From Simmondsia chinensis (Eukaryota > Streptophyta > Magnoliopsida > Caryophyllales > Simmondsiaceae), in contig JAGTTD010000001.1 in assembly GCA_018398585.1 (NCBI GenBank), forward strand, positions 22,805,438 through 22,869,437: a DNA stretch of 64,000 nucleotides, given 5' to 3'. Of this stretch, positions 35,687-46,571 are shown piece by piece (the stretch's first letter is position 1; the number at the start of each line of letters is the position of its first letter). Made by a program: the position numbers and the translations under genes. A model generated the notes under the pieces. That model had not been told where the DNA came from, made no database searches, and worked only from the letters and a program-made list of their open reading frames with translations.

Positions 35687-36000
35687 TTCCCAGGTTTGAG
35701 GGTTGCTTGTTGATGGTGTCTGTTGACATCTTGCTACTCCCAAACTTGTTGTAAGATACACGTTTAAACAAAAATATACATAAACATGAGACAACAAAAA
35801 AATAATGAAACAAAAAATAAGATAAGTAAGGATAGAAACACTTGGGTTGCCTCCCAAGAAGCGCTTTAGTTATAGTCGTTAGCTTGACTTTTTTGAGTGA
35901 CTTATTGGACATTGTTGAGATGAATGTAAGTTTTCTGAGGCTCGAGCTCTCCATCAATACAAGGTTTCAGTCTTTGCTCGTTAACTTTAAAAGTAACATT
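35687..36000 (-). other. Athila-2 post-pol sequence
   Basis: The reverse of the stretch seen at 19461-19641, including the GCGCTTCTTGGGAGG block (complement near 35848-35863). Non-coding. Confidence 0.65.
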
Positions 36001-38520
36001 TTTCTCATCCTGAATCTCAACCGTGCCCTATGGAAAAACACGGGTTACAATAAAGGGTCCCGACCATCGAGAGCGCAGCTTTCCTAGGAAAATTTGTAAG
36101 CGGGAGTTAAACAGTAGAATGTTTTGTCCCACTACGAACTCTTTGTTCAGAATGTGCTTATCGTGCAATCTTTTGGTTCGTTCTTTGTAAATTCGAGCAT
36201 TTTCATAAGCCTCATTTCTGAACTCATCCTTCTCATTGATTTGTAGCAACCTTTTTTTGCTTGCAGCTGCTAAATTGAAGTTCAAGATTTTTATGGCCCA
36301 ATGTGCTTTATGTTCCAATTCTACTGGTAAATTACATGCCTTGCCATAAACAAGTCGATATGGAGACATCCCAATAGGTGTTTTGAATGCTGTTCTATAC
36401 GCCTAAAGTGCGTCATCTAACTTTTTTGACCAATCCTTTCTATGGGCACTAACTATTTTTTCAAGAATAGCTTTCAATTCTCGATTTGAAATTTCCAGTT
36501 GTCAACTTGTTTGAGGATGGTATGGAGCACCCACATACTCAATAAAGCTTTAAGTTGGCGGTCACGAAAATGTTTTCTGCCATCACTTATAATTGCTCTA
36601 GGAGTTCCAAACCGAGAAAAGAAGTTTTTTCTAATAAAGTTTACTACAACTCTAGTATCATTGTTTGGAAAAGCAGCTGCTTCGACCCATTTTGACACAT
36701 AATCTACAACAACCAAAATAAATTTGTTAGAAAATGATGAGGGGAAAGGACCCATGAAATCAATCCCCCAAACGTCAAATAATTCCGCAGCCAAAATGTT
36801 GTTTAGGGGCATTTCATGTTTCTTGGAGATGTTACCTATCCTTTGACATCTATCACATTTACTAACTAATTTAAAAGCATCTTTAAAAAGTGTAGGCCAA
36901 TAAAACCCAGATTGTAAAACCTTAGCTGCAGTTTTTATCCCACCATGATGGCCACCAGTTTCAAGAGAGTGACAGTGGCGTAGAATGTTCTCCATTTCTT
37001 CCTCAGGTATAAATCTTCTGATAATCTGGTCTGGACAATGCTTGTACAAGAATGGTTCTTCCCAGAAATAATGCTTTAAGTCAGCGAAGAACCTCTTCTT
37101 TTGTCGATAGGTTATGTCCTTGGGTAGTTCCTGTGCAACTAGATAGTTAACAATGTCAACATATCATGGATAATTAGGATTCTCACTTACCTTCATAAGA
37201 CTTTCATTTGGAAATTTTCATTGATAGAGGGACCTTCGTCCTCTCGTTCAAGACGTGGCAGATGGTCTGCCACAACATTTTCTGTACGCTTTTTATCCCA
37301 GATTTCTAAATCAAATTCCTGAAATAAGAGAATCCATCTAATTAGTCTCAGTTTTTCATCCTATTTTTCAAAAAGGTATTTCAGAGCAGAATGCTCAGTG
37401 TAAACAATTACCTTTGAATTGAGCAGGCAGGAACGAAATTTATCAAATGCAAACACTATAGTTAGTAATTCTTTCTCGATAGTAGCATGGTTAATCTTTG
37501 CATCTGTCAAATTTTTAAGAGCATAGTAAATTACATGAAAATTTTTTATCCTTCTTTGTCCTAGCACAGCCCCTACAGCATAATAACTAGCGTCGCGCAT
37601 AAGTTCAAAGTGTAAAGTCCAGTCAGGTGCTATAATTATTGGTGCTGACACTAGTTTCTTCTTCAAGGTTTCAACGGCATGCATGCAACCACTATCAAAG
37701 TTAAAAGGGACATCTTTCATCAATAAATTGCAAAGAGGCTTAGCGAGTTTAGATAAGTCCTTAATGAGCCTTCTGTTGAAACCTGCATGTCCTCAGAAAC
37801 TCCGAATGCCCTTAACATTGGCAGGGGGTGGTAATCATTCTATCACTTCAGGTTTTGCTCTATCAACCTCAATTCCTCTTTTTGAAATCATATGCCCTAA
37901 CATTATTCATTCCAGTACCATAAAATTACATTTCTCCCAATTCAAGACAAGATTAGTGTCAGTGCATCTTTGGAAAACCATAGAGAGGTTAGCTAAACAA
38001 TCATCAAACGAGGTTCCAAAGACTGAAAAATCATCCATAAATACCTCTATAAAGTTTTCCACCATATCACTAAAGATTACTATCATACATCTTTGAAAAG
38101 TCACAGGAACATTGCATAACCCAAAAGGCATTCTCTTATAGGCAAAGGTACCATAAGGACAAGTGAAAGTGGTCTTTTCCTGATCTTTCAGGGCTTTGGC
38201 AATTTGATTGTACCCTGAATATCCATCAAGAAAACAGTAATATGAATGACTCGCCAGTTTTTCTAACATTTGATCAATGAATGGTAAGGGGAAGTGGTCC
38301 TTTCGGGTGGCGTCATTAAGTTTTTGATAATATATGCAAACCCTCCACCCGATGACAGTCCTAGTAGGGATGAGCTCATTGTTCTCATTTTCTACTACAG
38401 CTATCCCTCCCCCTCTCTTTTGCAACTACTTGCACTGGGCCAGCCCATGGGCTATCAGATATGGGATAGATGATCCCGGCATCTAATAATTTGACAACTT
38501 CTTTTCTTACTACCTCTTTT
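36001..38520 (-). pseudogene. Athila-2 pol (RT, RNase H, integrase), N-terminally truncated
   Basis: Read on the minus strand: RT (38520-37907) with F-M-D-D-F (complement about 38028-38042), typical of the Athila group; RNase H (about 37723-37361); integrase His/Cys domain (H-C-H and C-D-R-C) and core with the first two acidic residues, G-I-D-F and I-S-D-G (37049-36560); a frameshift and stop around 36500 before the catalytic Glu; and the integrase C-terminus (36369-36010), S-P-Y-R-L-V-Y-G-K. It is broken by several frameshifts. The 5' end is cut at 38520, where LTR sequence begins. Confidence 0.85.
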
Positions 38521-38798
38521 GTGGCAAAAACTTGTTATTCTATGTAAAAAACTGCATTTAGGCATGAAAATGAGGTGCATTGCTAATTTTTTGTATTTGT
38601 TTGATGTATCTTGCTTTTAGTTGTTAATATTAATGATAAAACCTAGCATGATTTAGCATAAAATAAGTGTTTTTGCAAGAAAGTAGCAATATAGTTCAAA
38701 ATGAGCAAAACCGAGCAAAAGCAATAAAAAGTTGATGTAAAATGGTTAAAAATATATTTAAATGATATAAATAATTATATACTAAATTAGACTTATCA
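38521..38798 (-). repeat. Athila-2 5' LTR fragment
   Basis: 278 bp matching 29281-29560, ending ACTTATCA. It is joined to RT at a GTGGCAAAAAC stretch, the product of a deletion of at least the rest of the LTR, gag and protease. Confidence 0.8.
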
Positions 38799-38803
38799 AA
38801 GCT

Positions 38804-38975
38804 AAAACAAAGAAAAAACAAGCTAAAGCATTACAAATAATTATTCCTGCCAAAACACCCAAACAGGCTGGCAACCTTTCCCGCTAAAAACTGAATTTAA
38901 ATTCAATTGAGAGTTTAACATCAAAAATCAACTAAAATCAACTAAAGTGCATCAGAATCCTTCACGGTCATGATA
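38804..38975 (-). repeat. Element E 5' LTR, outer part
   Basis: Continues the LTR after Athila-2, matching 19838-20008, and ends TGATA (TGACA in the partner LTR), followed by the ATATC target duplication. Confidence 0.85.
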
Positions 38976-39649
38976 ATATCTCTCACGTACTGCTTCATTT
39001 CTTGTATTTCTTTTAACATTGAAGACAATATGAACTTTAAGTTCGGAGGTGGGAGAGACATTTTGTCACATTTTAAATTTTGAACACAAATTTTTGAAAA
39101 GTTTTCTTGTCTAGTCCTATTTTATCTTTTAGAGTCACCTTTAGTAGCTCCCAAAGTTCAGAGCCTTAGTATGGGGATGTAGATAGTGTCGGCGAATAAA
39201 AGGATTTTCTATTTTCTATAGTTTAGATCATTAGGTTTTTTAAAATTTCATTACACATTTTGAACCAAATAAACTTTTTTTTTTTTAAGAACTTGTCATC
39301 ATGCTTTTTAGGAAAATTTTCTACTCTTTTTAGCTCATTTACTTTAATTAGATTTGAATAACCTAAAATCAATTGTTTTTGTATTTTAATTGCAAAACAT
39401 GATATATTCTAAGACACTATCTTAATAAAACCGTGGTATTTGAGTTCACTAGTTACCATGGCTATTTTACCTTTCTTTCTAACTTAAAGATGCTCAAATT
39501 TGAATGAATTGCATTAAGATTATCATTTGCATAATAGACTTTGAAGAGTTATGCCTAAGTTTAAAGAAAAATATGGAAAAAAAGAAGAGAGAAAAGAGGG
39601 AAGCATCTCTAGCCCTGCTATCCCATATAACATTTCAAGATATGTGCTG

Positions 39650-39795
39650 CCCTGCATGAGGGTGTCACACTGATAGCGTATCTTATCCATGCGATCATCA
39701 CCCATGGATCAGGAGTTCGATTCTTGCTAGAGATATACTCATGGGCTGGGGTTGACTAGGGCAGATGAATCCCCCATCAATAAAAAAAAAAAAAA
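39650..39795 (+). repeat. SINE-like module in Athila-1
   Basis: B-box-like GTTCGATTC (39716-39724) downstream of an A-box-like region, ending in an A run of about 13 (near 39782-39794). The same module lies at the same relative place in the two other Athila 3' regions. Confidence 0.42.
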
Positions 39796-40109
39796 GAGGA
39801 AGAGAAAATTTTGTGAATGATTTTTAATCTTGGGCATACCTAAGAAGTCTAGTTATGAATGGCATGATTTTAGTCATCTATTCAGTTTGAGTGTGTTGAG
39901 ATAAAAAGAACGAATAAACTTAATTTTCTTAGCTAACTTTTGAATTCATTAACCTAGGTGAGTGATTGGTTTTTTCTTAGAAAGATTGTTTTTTTCTTTA
40001 GAACCTTAAACTTTGAGCCTCAGTCATTCTTTCTTAATAGAAGTAGTCTTGCTTTGAATTATGTTAAAAAATCTTAAACAGCATGAGATCCTACGCTTTA
40101 GGATTTAGC

Positions 40110-40129
40110 CTTGCTTGAGGACGAGCAAG
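40110..40129 (+). promoter_or_regulatory. Pre-PPT AGGA hairpin (Athila-1)
   Basis: CTTGCTTGAGGACGAGCAAG: 8-bp stem with one T-G wobble, AGGA loop, 21 nt before the LTR. It is non-coding here. Confidence 0.6.
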
Positions 40130-40506
40130 ATTTAAGTTTGGGGGGTATTTTGATAAGTCCACTTTAGTACATAATTGTTCATATCAATTAGATTCAATTT
40201 CTAATCGTTTCACATCAAATGCTCATATCTTTTGCTTGCTTTTGCTCCTTCTTGGTCCCATCGTTATTTCCTTACAAAAACACTTATTTTATGCTAATTC
40301 TTGCCTGGTTTTATCATCAACATCAACAAGTGAATGCAAGATACATCAAACAAAAGCAAAAAAATGGGCTCAACACAACAAAAGCACATGGTTAGGAAGG
40401 AAACAAATGACAACTTACACAACTTGTTACCACTTGCAAAAATGGGTGGGCAAATGAGCTAATCATGTGCAAGAGCTTCTTCAACACTTCATGACCACAT
40501 CCAAAT

Positions 40507-43500
40507 CACTACAAGAAAAATGGTCTTTTGTGGGGAAAAATTTCGCCACAGAATGCCCAAAATCCGCCACAAAATGCTTTTGTGGCAACATTTTTGTTCG
40601 CCACAAGGTCACCACAGTAGCCGCGTCACAAAAGCATTCTGTGGTGAATTTTTTGTCTGCCTCAGAGGAGGATGTTTTTGTGGCGACTTTTTATTTGCCT
40701 CAAAATTGCTACTTTTTGTGGAGAAAATAATTTGCCACAATTTCTGTGCTAGAATTAATTCCCCACAATAAATTTATGATTTTTGTTGCAAAATTAATTT
40801 GCCACAAAAACTCAAAATTATGTGGCATGATCATTTTTGCTGTTGTATGTCTAGCAATTACTGCAGCAACTTGTTTTGCCACAAAATGTAATAATTATGT
40901 TATGAAGTCATTTCCAGATATAATTAGTTTCAAACAAAAAGAAAAAAGATGAGACTATACAAATTCATACCTAATTGAACACGATATATATATATATATA
41001 CACTACACAAAAGGGATTTAATTCAAAGCTCCAACTTTGGTTTTACATCCAATGTCATCAATTTTGCATACACTACACAAAAGATAGTTTTCCTAAAAAA
41101 TAAATCCAAGCTCCTAAGAGCTTTACAAATCCATTCAAGACCAAGTTTCATTCAACATTAACATTTAACTTCCATTCGAATAAAGCAAAAAAGTGACTGA
41201 AAGTATATCTGCAACCACCAGTTGTATCCAACATCTTCATGACACTTGCAACCTTCACCTTTAAAGTACTTTGCTGCCAAAAATAATAATGAAAAAGTTC
41301 AAGTTATTACTTGGCTTATGCAAGAAAATTATCAAGAAAATTTTAAAAGACATCTATTGAAAATTAGTTACATGCACCATCAATAAAACTATGTTATTTC
41401 TTGAAACATCATCACAAACAAAGTCAAACATCCATTCAATGAATTCTCAAAAAAAAATTTCAAAATACCTCAACATAACTATCACTAAAACGTCAAAAAG
41501 TTTCCAAAACACAAACATTCCACATGTCAACCATAACTTCACAACAAATTCACTATATCCTCAAACAATTCAAGTGGTTTTAACATCTTATAAAAATATG
41601 TCGAAAAGGCAAGAAAATTTTCATGTGAGAGAGTTTACCTTAGCTTCTCACTGAAGAAGCCTAGGCATTTTTTGAATGTGAAGAAGATCGAACTTGCTGT
41701 GTTTGTCCATTGATTGACCCTACATAACACATACATACAACTACAGGCATCATAGGTTTCAACCCCCACTTCCCATAAAACTTTAACCTCATCGATGAGA
41801 GATTGGAGATATACATTAATATCATTCCTTGGAGCCTTTTTTTTTCCTGGAATAAGTACAGATAAGATGGTATATGGCCTTTTCATACACATCCAACTAG
41901 GCAAATTATATAAAACTAGTATCACTGGCCACGTGCTATACCCAGTACTAATTTGCCCATATGGATTAAATCCATCACTACATAATCCTAGCCTGACATT
42001 GCATGAATCGGATGAAAAGTTTGGAAAATTAACATCAAATGATTTCTAAGCTTTTGCATCAGCTGGATGCCTTAATACCCCATCATCAATACGCCTCTTG
42101 TTATGCCATCGCATATCATAGGCCAATTGTGATGACATATAAAACCTCTTAGGCCTTTGTATTATTGAAAAAGGATGCAAAACCTTTACTGGAACTTTCT
42201 TTGGCACCCCTTTCACAGCACTACATTCACTGTCGCATTCAGCTTTATCATCGTTCCATCTAAGGGCATGACAGACTAGACAACTATCACAATTTTCGGA
42301 CTCCTTCCAAAAAAGTATACAATCATAAACGCTTGCATGAATTTTTACATAATCTAACCCCAGTTATCGTGTGTATTTCTTCGCTTCAAAAGAATTTTTA
42401 GGAAAATTTTCATCACCAAACACCTTTCTTTGGTCTTGCAGTATCATAGTGAAAACCTTATCAATAAGACAACCAATGCATTTGTTGTGAAGCATATGTA
42501 GCATAAATTCCAATTTTGTAAAAGTTTTACAACCTGGAAACAACTCCTTTTCGGCATCAGCAATTAACTGGGTAAATTTCTCAGGAATGTCATCATACTC
42601 CTCAACCCTTTGACCCACTTCTTCCACCACTTCCTTAACCCTTTCAGGAAAACTAAACCCCCTAAGATTAGAGATGTCATCTAACAAAGAAAATGTGTCA
42701 TCTTGTTCCTCAACTTCAATGGCCTCTTCCTGATATCCTTCTTCCCCACTAGACTCACTACTCTCCCCATGCCAAATCCAAGGATCATAATCCCTCACTA
42801 TACCACTTATAATCAAGTGCCTCTTAAGAGTATCCTTATCATGATACAAAGCATTATTACAGTTAACACATGGACACTTAATATGGCCTGACTTTCCCAC
42901 CTTAGTGAAAGAAGACTCAATGAACTCTGTAATGCCCTCTTGATATTCTGGCTTTCTTCTATCATGAATATTACTATGATTCATCCAACTTTGATGCTTA
43001 CCCATCTTCAAAGTTAAAATAACACAAGTAAATCATACATACCACGTGAAATCCTAAATTGTACCATATTCACAAGAACATATAGCAAGCATATCACAAT
43101 CAACTATATGTGGGATGGGTGAGTTTGAGAAACATGAACAAAATTGAAGTACATTACCCCCAACTTCCAACAACCATCACTTTGAAGGACCAAAAAACAG
43201 AACCATCAAACACTGAACATCGATCCATTCCACGAAAAGTGGCAGAAACGGACGGTAAAACTATCCAAAAACATCAACTTATATCTGAATACTAACCCAT
43301 CTTATGTCAAACATTACATACTCTACAAAATGCAATTTAACATAAGCTCTCAAACTAAAAACATTACAAACTAACCCATCTTATGTCCACAGGGGCTGTT
43401 TTGTGATTTTTCTGTATTTCACCTAGATCAAACACAATAGATGATAATTGACGGTCTATGAACAATATGATAATGGGCTAACCTGAAATCCTCTCTCTAG

Positions 43501-44375
43501 CACAAACAGAGGACATTAAAACTAGCTAAAATGCTTTAACCATGATATTAACTAGTCCTTCTTTCAAGGGTTCAACCAACCAACCTTGTCATAAACTAGT
43601 ATATTTTGACCATTTCAAATAAAAGAAACGATGAGGGACCCTAATTTGAACAAACTTAAAAATGCGAGAGACTAACAGCGTAAATAACTCCTCACATGTG
43701 CCAACTTCAAATGGTGTCAAGCTCCATGAAATTTCACAAATAAAAAGAAATTGCAGCAACATTCAACACCAAAAAACAAGATTAAGAAGTGGAGATGAAT
43801 AAGCCTAGCCTAGAAACCACAAAATTTCAAGAAACTCTAAATCAGGAGAAAAGCTGGAAATCGAAACCCTAAGTTACGTTCTCCATTATAGGAAAGTACA
43901 AGTTTACCAATAATAAGAAAGAACAAGGGAGGAGAGAGAGAGAAGGCTAACCCTAAGTAAAATTTAAACCCTAACTGTGTAGACTCTGTCAAAGTGGGAT
44001 CGACAGCAATGAGCTGTTCGGCGAAGGAGGTTCGTGCAAGACGAGGTGGTGCATGTGGTGGTTTGTGCGGTGGTGTGTGGTGGTGGAAATTAGGGGAGGG
44101 TTGGGGATATGGGAAATGGGAGAGAGAGGGACGGGTATGGGAGGGTCATGGTAAAATTTAGGGTTTATTTCTTTTTTTTTTTGAAGTTTAGGCACGTCTT
44201 TATAATTTTAATTGCCCGGGAGAATTATTTTAACACCTTTTGTGGCGAAATATACTAATCGTCGCAATAGATCATGTTATAGTGGCGGATTTCCACTTGC
44301 CACAAATTAGCCATACGTTTATATTTTTTGTGGCAATTTTTTTTTTTCACCACAAATGCTAGATTTTCTTGTTTT
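40507..44375 (-). mobile_element. CACTA (En/Spm-type) DNA transposon, internally deleted
   Basis: The left terminus is CACTACAAGAAAAATGG, a canonical CACTA end. The right terminus keeps the TTTTCTTGT inner part but has lost the terminal TAGTG. The AAT on each side (40504-40506 and 44376-44378) is the 3-bp duplication, and the Athila LTR reads across it. Both ends are packed with short GCCACAAA/TTTGTGGC motifs in both orientations (40530-40880 and 44235-44360), like the subterminal transposase sites of this superfamily. It encodes a partial transposase on the minus strand. Confidence 0.8.
41740..43011 (-). pseudogene. CACTA TNP2-like transposase, N-terminal part only
   Basis: Start at ATG 43011 or the internal M-G-K-H at about 43005. 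The N-terminal transposase-associated domain lies at about 42990-42760 (S-W-M, then C-P-C-V-N-C-N and W-I-W-H-G-E). The TNP2/Transposase_21 domain spans about 42300-41740 (Y-M-S-S, W-H, D-G-V-L-R-H-P-A-D, S-D-G-F-N-P-Y-G, L-I-P-G). One frame with a TAA at about 42366 and a TAG where a Trp is usual near 42045. The catalytic C-terminal half of the transposase is absent, so this copy could move only with help, and its damaged right end argues against even that. Confidence 0.82.
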
Positions 44376-46077
44376 AATTGATGTAAAGGCTCAGTTTTGG
44401 GCCAAAAAATGGAGAAAAAAAAAACAAAGAAATCAGCAAGTTGATGCAAAGGTGGAAAATTTGTGGGAAAGGGCAGCAAGATGAACAAATGAGGATGAAC
44501 TTGTGTTATTTTTTTATTTCATGACTTCCCATCCCAAAATACTATAAATAGGGATGTGAGGGAAGTCTTTTAGCATTAATTCACTCAGCAAAGTCCAAAT
44601 ATACAGTAGAGAAAAAGAGGTGAAACCGTGACAAAGGGAACGGAGTGAAGGAGGGAAGTTTAGTTTGTAATTTTGCATTTTCAAGTTTATCCTTTTCTTC
44701 TTTAAGTTCATGGATTTTGTCTTTATTTTTCTTTATATTATGTAAACTATGAACTAATTTTGTCTTTCCAAGGATATGATGTAGCCTAAGTTGTAATATG
44801 CGCTCTTTTCTAATTCAACATATTCAAAGCTTGCTTATTCCGCTGTTCGAGTGTTTATCATTGTTCTTCATGAGTTTTGAATGCTTGATCACCATTCAAA
44901 GAGTATAGCAATTCATAATGAGTCCAAGAGGAGATTTATAATGAATACTAAAATGATAAACACCACAAATTGAGCGAATGCTAGAGATAGATTAATGCAA
45001 TTTGTGTGGTCTTAAATGAAAACTATGGCTCTTCAAAACTCTTTTCTTATTTAAATTAATGCAAGAGATTAATGAGTTAATAAGTAAAAAAGCATGCCAA
45101 ATTTTGCTCGAGAGAGAATATTTAGTAAATTTGGATTTTTGACCATCAATATGTAATAATAACTTGAATACCAAGAATAGAAAGGCGTATTGATCCACCT
45201 AGGTGAAATCGGATGCTTTAAAATCCAAAATCCGAACGCTTTTCATAAAAAATAGCAACCATTTTGTTCTTTTTCATTTTGTTTTGCTTCATGTCAAAAA
45301 CTTCAAATTTCGGTCTTTCAAATAGTGCTAAAACAACTAATTTTAGAACTCATTGAATAACAATCCTCGTGGGATGATACTTTACTCATTTCTATAATAT
45401 TTGATATGGCTCAGTGCACTTGCTAAGCGAAAACCAAGCATCAATTTTTTGATGGGGGAGACATTTTGTCACATTTTAAATTTTGAAGAAAATTTTTCCA
45501 AAAATTTTCTTATCTAGTCCTATTTTTTCTTTTAGAGGCAAATTTAGTGCTTCCCAGAGTTTGGAGCCTCTGTATGGGGATGTAGATAGTGTTGGCCAAC
45601 AAAAATTTTCTATTTTCTATAGTTTAGATCATTAGTTTTTTTTTTTTTTTTTTTTTTGAATTTCATTACACATTTTGAATTAAATTAAAAAAAAATTTAT
45701 TTTGAGAACTTAGCATCATGCTTTTTAGGCAATTTTTGTCTACTCTTTTTGGCTCATTTTCTGTAATTACATTTGAATAACCTAAGAATCAATTGCTTTG
45801 GTATTCTATTTGCAAAACATGATTTATTCTAAGGCAATATCTTGATAAAATCGTGGTATTTGAGTTTATTAGTTAGCATGGCTGTTTTATGTTTCTTTCC
45901 AATAAAAAAGATGCTCAAATTTGAATGGATTGTATTAAAATTATCATTTGCATAATAGATTTTGAAGAGTTATGTCTAAGTCTAAAGAAAAATATGGAAA
46001 AAAAAGAAGAGAAAAAATAAGGGAAGCATCTCTAGCACCGCTATCCAATTTAAACATTTTAAGATATGTGCTGCCCA

Positions 46078-46219
46078 ACATGAGGGAGTCTCAGTGATGG
46101 TGTCTCTTACACATGCGGTCATCGCCTAGGGGTCAGGAGTTTGATTCTCGCTGGAGATATACTCATGGGCCGAGGTTAACTAGGGCAGATCAGTCCCTCA
46201 TAAATATATGAAAAAAAAA
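46078..46219 (+). repeat. SINE-like module in the Athila derivative
   Basis: A-box-like CAGTGATGGTG (46092-46102) and B-box-like GTTTGATTC (46139-46147), ending in an A run (46211-46219). Confidence 0.42.
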
Positions 46220-46531
46220 GAGGAAGAGAAAAGTTTGTAAATAATTTTTAGTCCTGGGCATACTTAAGAAGTCTAGCTATGAATGGCATGAATTTGGTCA
46301 TCCATTCAGTTTAAATGTCTTGAGATCAAAAGAATGGATTAACTTAATTTTCTTAGCCAACTTTTGAATTTATTAACCTAGGTGATTGCTAGTTTTTTTT
46401 TCAAAAGATTGTTTTGCCTTTAGAACCTTAAACTTTAAACCTCGGTCATTCTTTCCTAATAGAAGTCGTCTTGCTTTGAATTGCTTTAAAAATTCTTAAA
46501 AAGCCTGAAATTCTGCTGTTCAATGTTCAAC

Positions 46532-46551
46532 CTCGCTCGAGGATGAGCAAG
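46532..46551 (+). promoter_or_regulatory. Pre-PPT AGGA hairpin (Athila derivative)
   Basis: CTCGCTCGAGGATGAGCAAG: 8-bp stem with one mismatch and one G-T wobble, AGGA loop, 20 nt before the LTR. Confidence 0.5.
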
Positions 46552-46571
46552 ATTTAAGTTTGGGGATATTT

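Larger units (their letters stand above)
24858..38798 (-). mobile_element. Athila-2: Athila-like element, gag and 5' LTR mostly deleted
   Basis: A minus-strand Athila-family element inside the E 5' LTR. The 3' LTR (24858-29560) is complete once F is removed. The 5' end keeps only 278 bp of LTR (38521-38798), joined directly to RT. Primer site, leader, gag, protease and the start of RT are lost. The flanking 5-mers AAGCA (24853-24857) and AAGCT (38799-38803) match at four of five bases. Confidence 0.82.
19647..38975 (-). mobile_element. Element E: Reina-like chromovirus, split by Athila-2
   Basis: Minus-strand Ty3/gypsy element. The 3' LTR is 19647-20008 and the 5' LTR is in two pieces (24667-24857 and 38804-38975). 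ATATC duplications at 19642-19646 and 38976-38980 match perfectly although they lie 19 kb apart, which proves that the 13.9-kb Athila-2 block is a later insertion. It has gag, protease, RT, RNase H, integrase and a chromodomain, all decayed. Confidence 0.88.
38981..40150 (+). other. Athila-1 3' internal region with PPT and hairpin
   Basis: Continues Athila-1 after E. Non-coding. It includes a SINE-like module (39650-39795), an AGGA hairpin (40110-40129) and a polypurine tract (40134-40150). Confidence 0.7.
10592..45443 (+). mobile_element. Athila-1, Athila-like Ty3/gypsy element with deleted pol
   Basis: The outer container of the central block. The 5' LTR (10592-17832) and 3' LTR (40151-45443) belong to the family that starts TGATAAGTCC and ends AGCATCA. 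A tRNA-Asp-type primer site follows the 5' LTR and a polypurine tract precedes the 3' LTR. Only part of gag survives. Protease, RT and integrase are missing, because gag remnants run directly into the short conserved sequence that normally follows pol. Inserts are D in the 5' LTR, E (with Athila-2, F and G) in the interior, and a CACTA element in the 3' LTR. It is non-autonomous. The flanking 5-mers are CGGTG on the left and, after the third LTR, CGGCC, not a convincing duplication. Confidence 0.75.
40151..45443 (+). repeat. Athila middle LTR, shared, split by a CACTA element
   Basis: TGATAAGTCC...AGCATCA. It is the 3' LTR of Athila-1 and the 5' LTR of the short derivative ending at 47971. 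Without the CACTA insert it is about 1.42 kb. TATAAATA at 44543-44550. Confidence 0.82.
45444..46571 (+). other. Internal remnant between second and third Athila LTRs
   Basis: 1.13 kb. Right after the LTR is a stub of the primer site (TTGATG), then sequence that matches 39040-40150. It therefore jumps from the primer site to the 3' internal region. No coding frame. It has a SINE-like module, an AGGA hairpin (46532-46551) and a polypurine tract (46555-46571). Confidence 0.75.

Noticed and set aside
24858..38798. Treating the two E LTR pieces as separate elements
   Set aside because: The pieces join into one LTR of the right length, and the ATATC duplications match only if Athila-2 is a later insert.
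39710..39730. A functional tRNA gene
   Set aside because: Only box-like motifs are present; no cloverleaf with acceptor and anticodon stems could be drawn.
40236..40952. Plus-strand ORFs across the LTR/CACTA border
   Set aside because: They run through an LTR and the repeat-rich CACTA end; translations follow the repeated GCCACAAA motif and not a protein family.
41391..41654. 87-codon ORF in the CACTA element as a second transposon gene (TNPA-like)
   Set aside because: Asn/Ser/Thr-rich chance frame in AT-rich DNA, on the strand opposite the transposase, without recognisable features.
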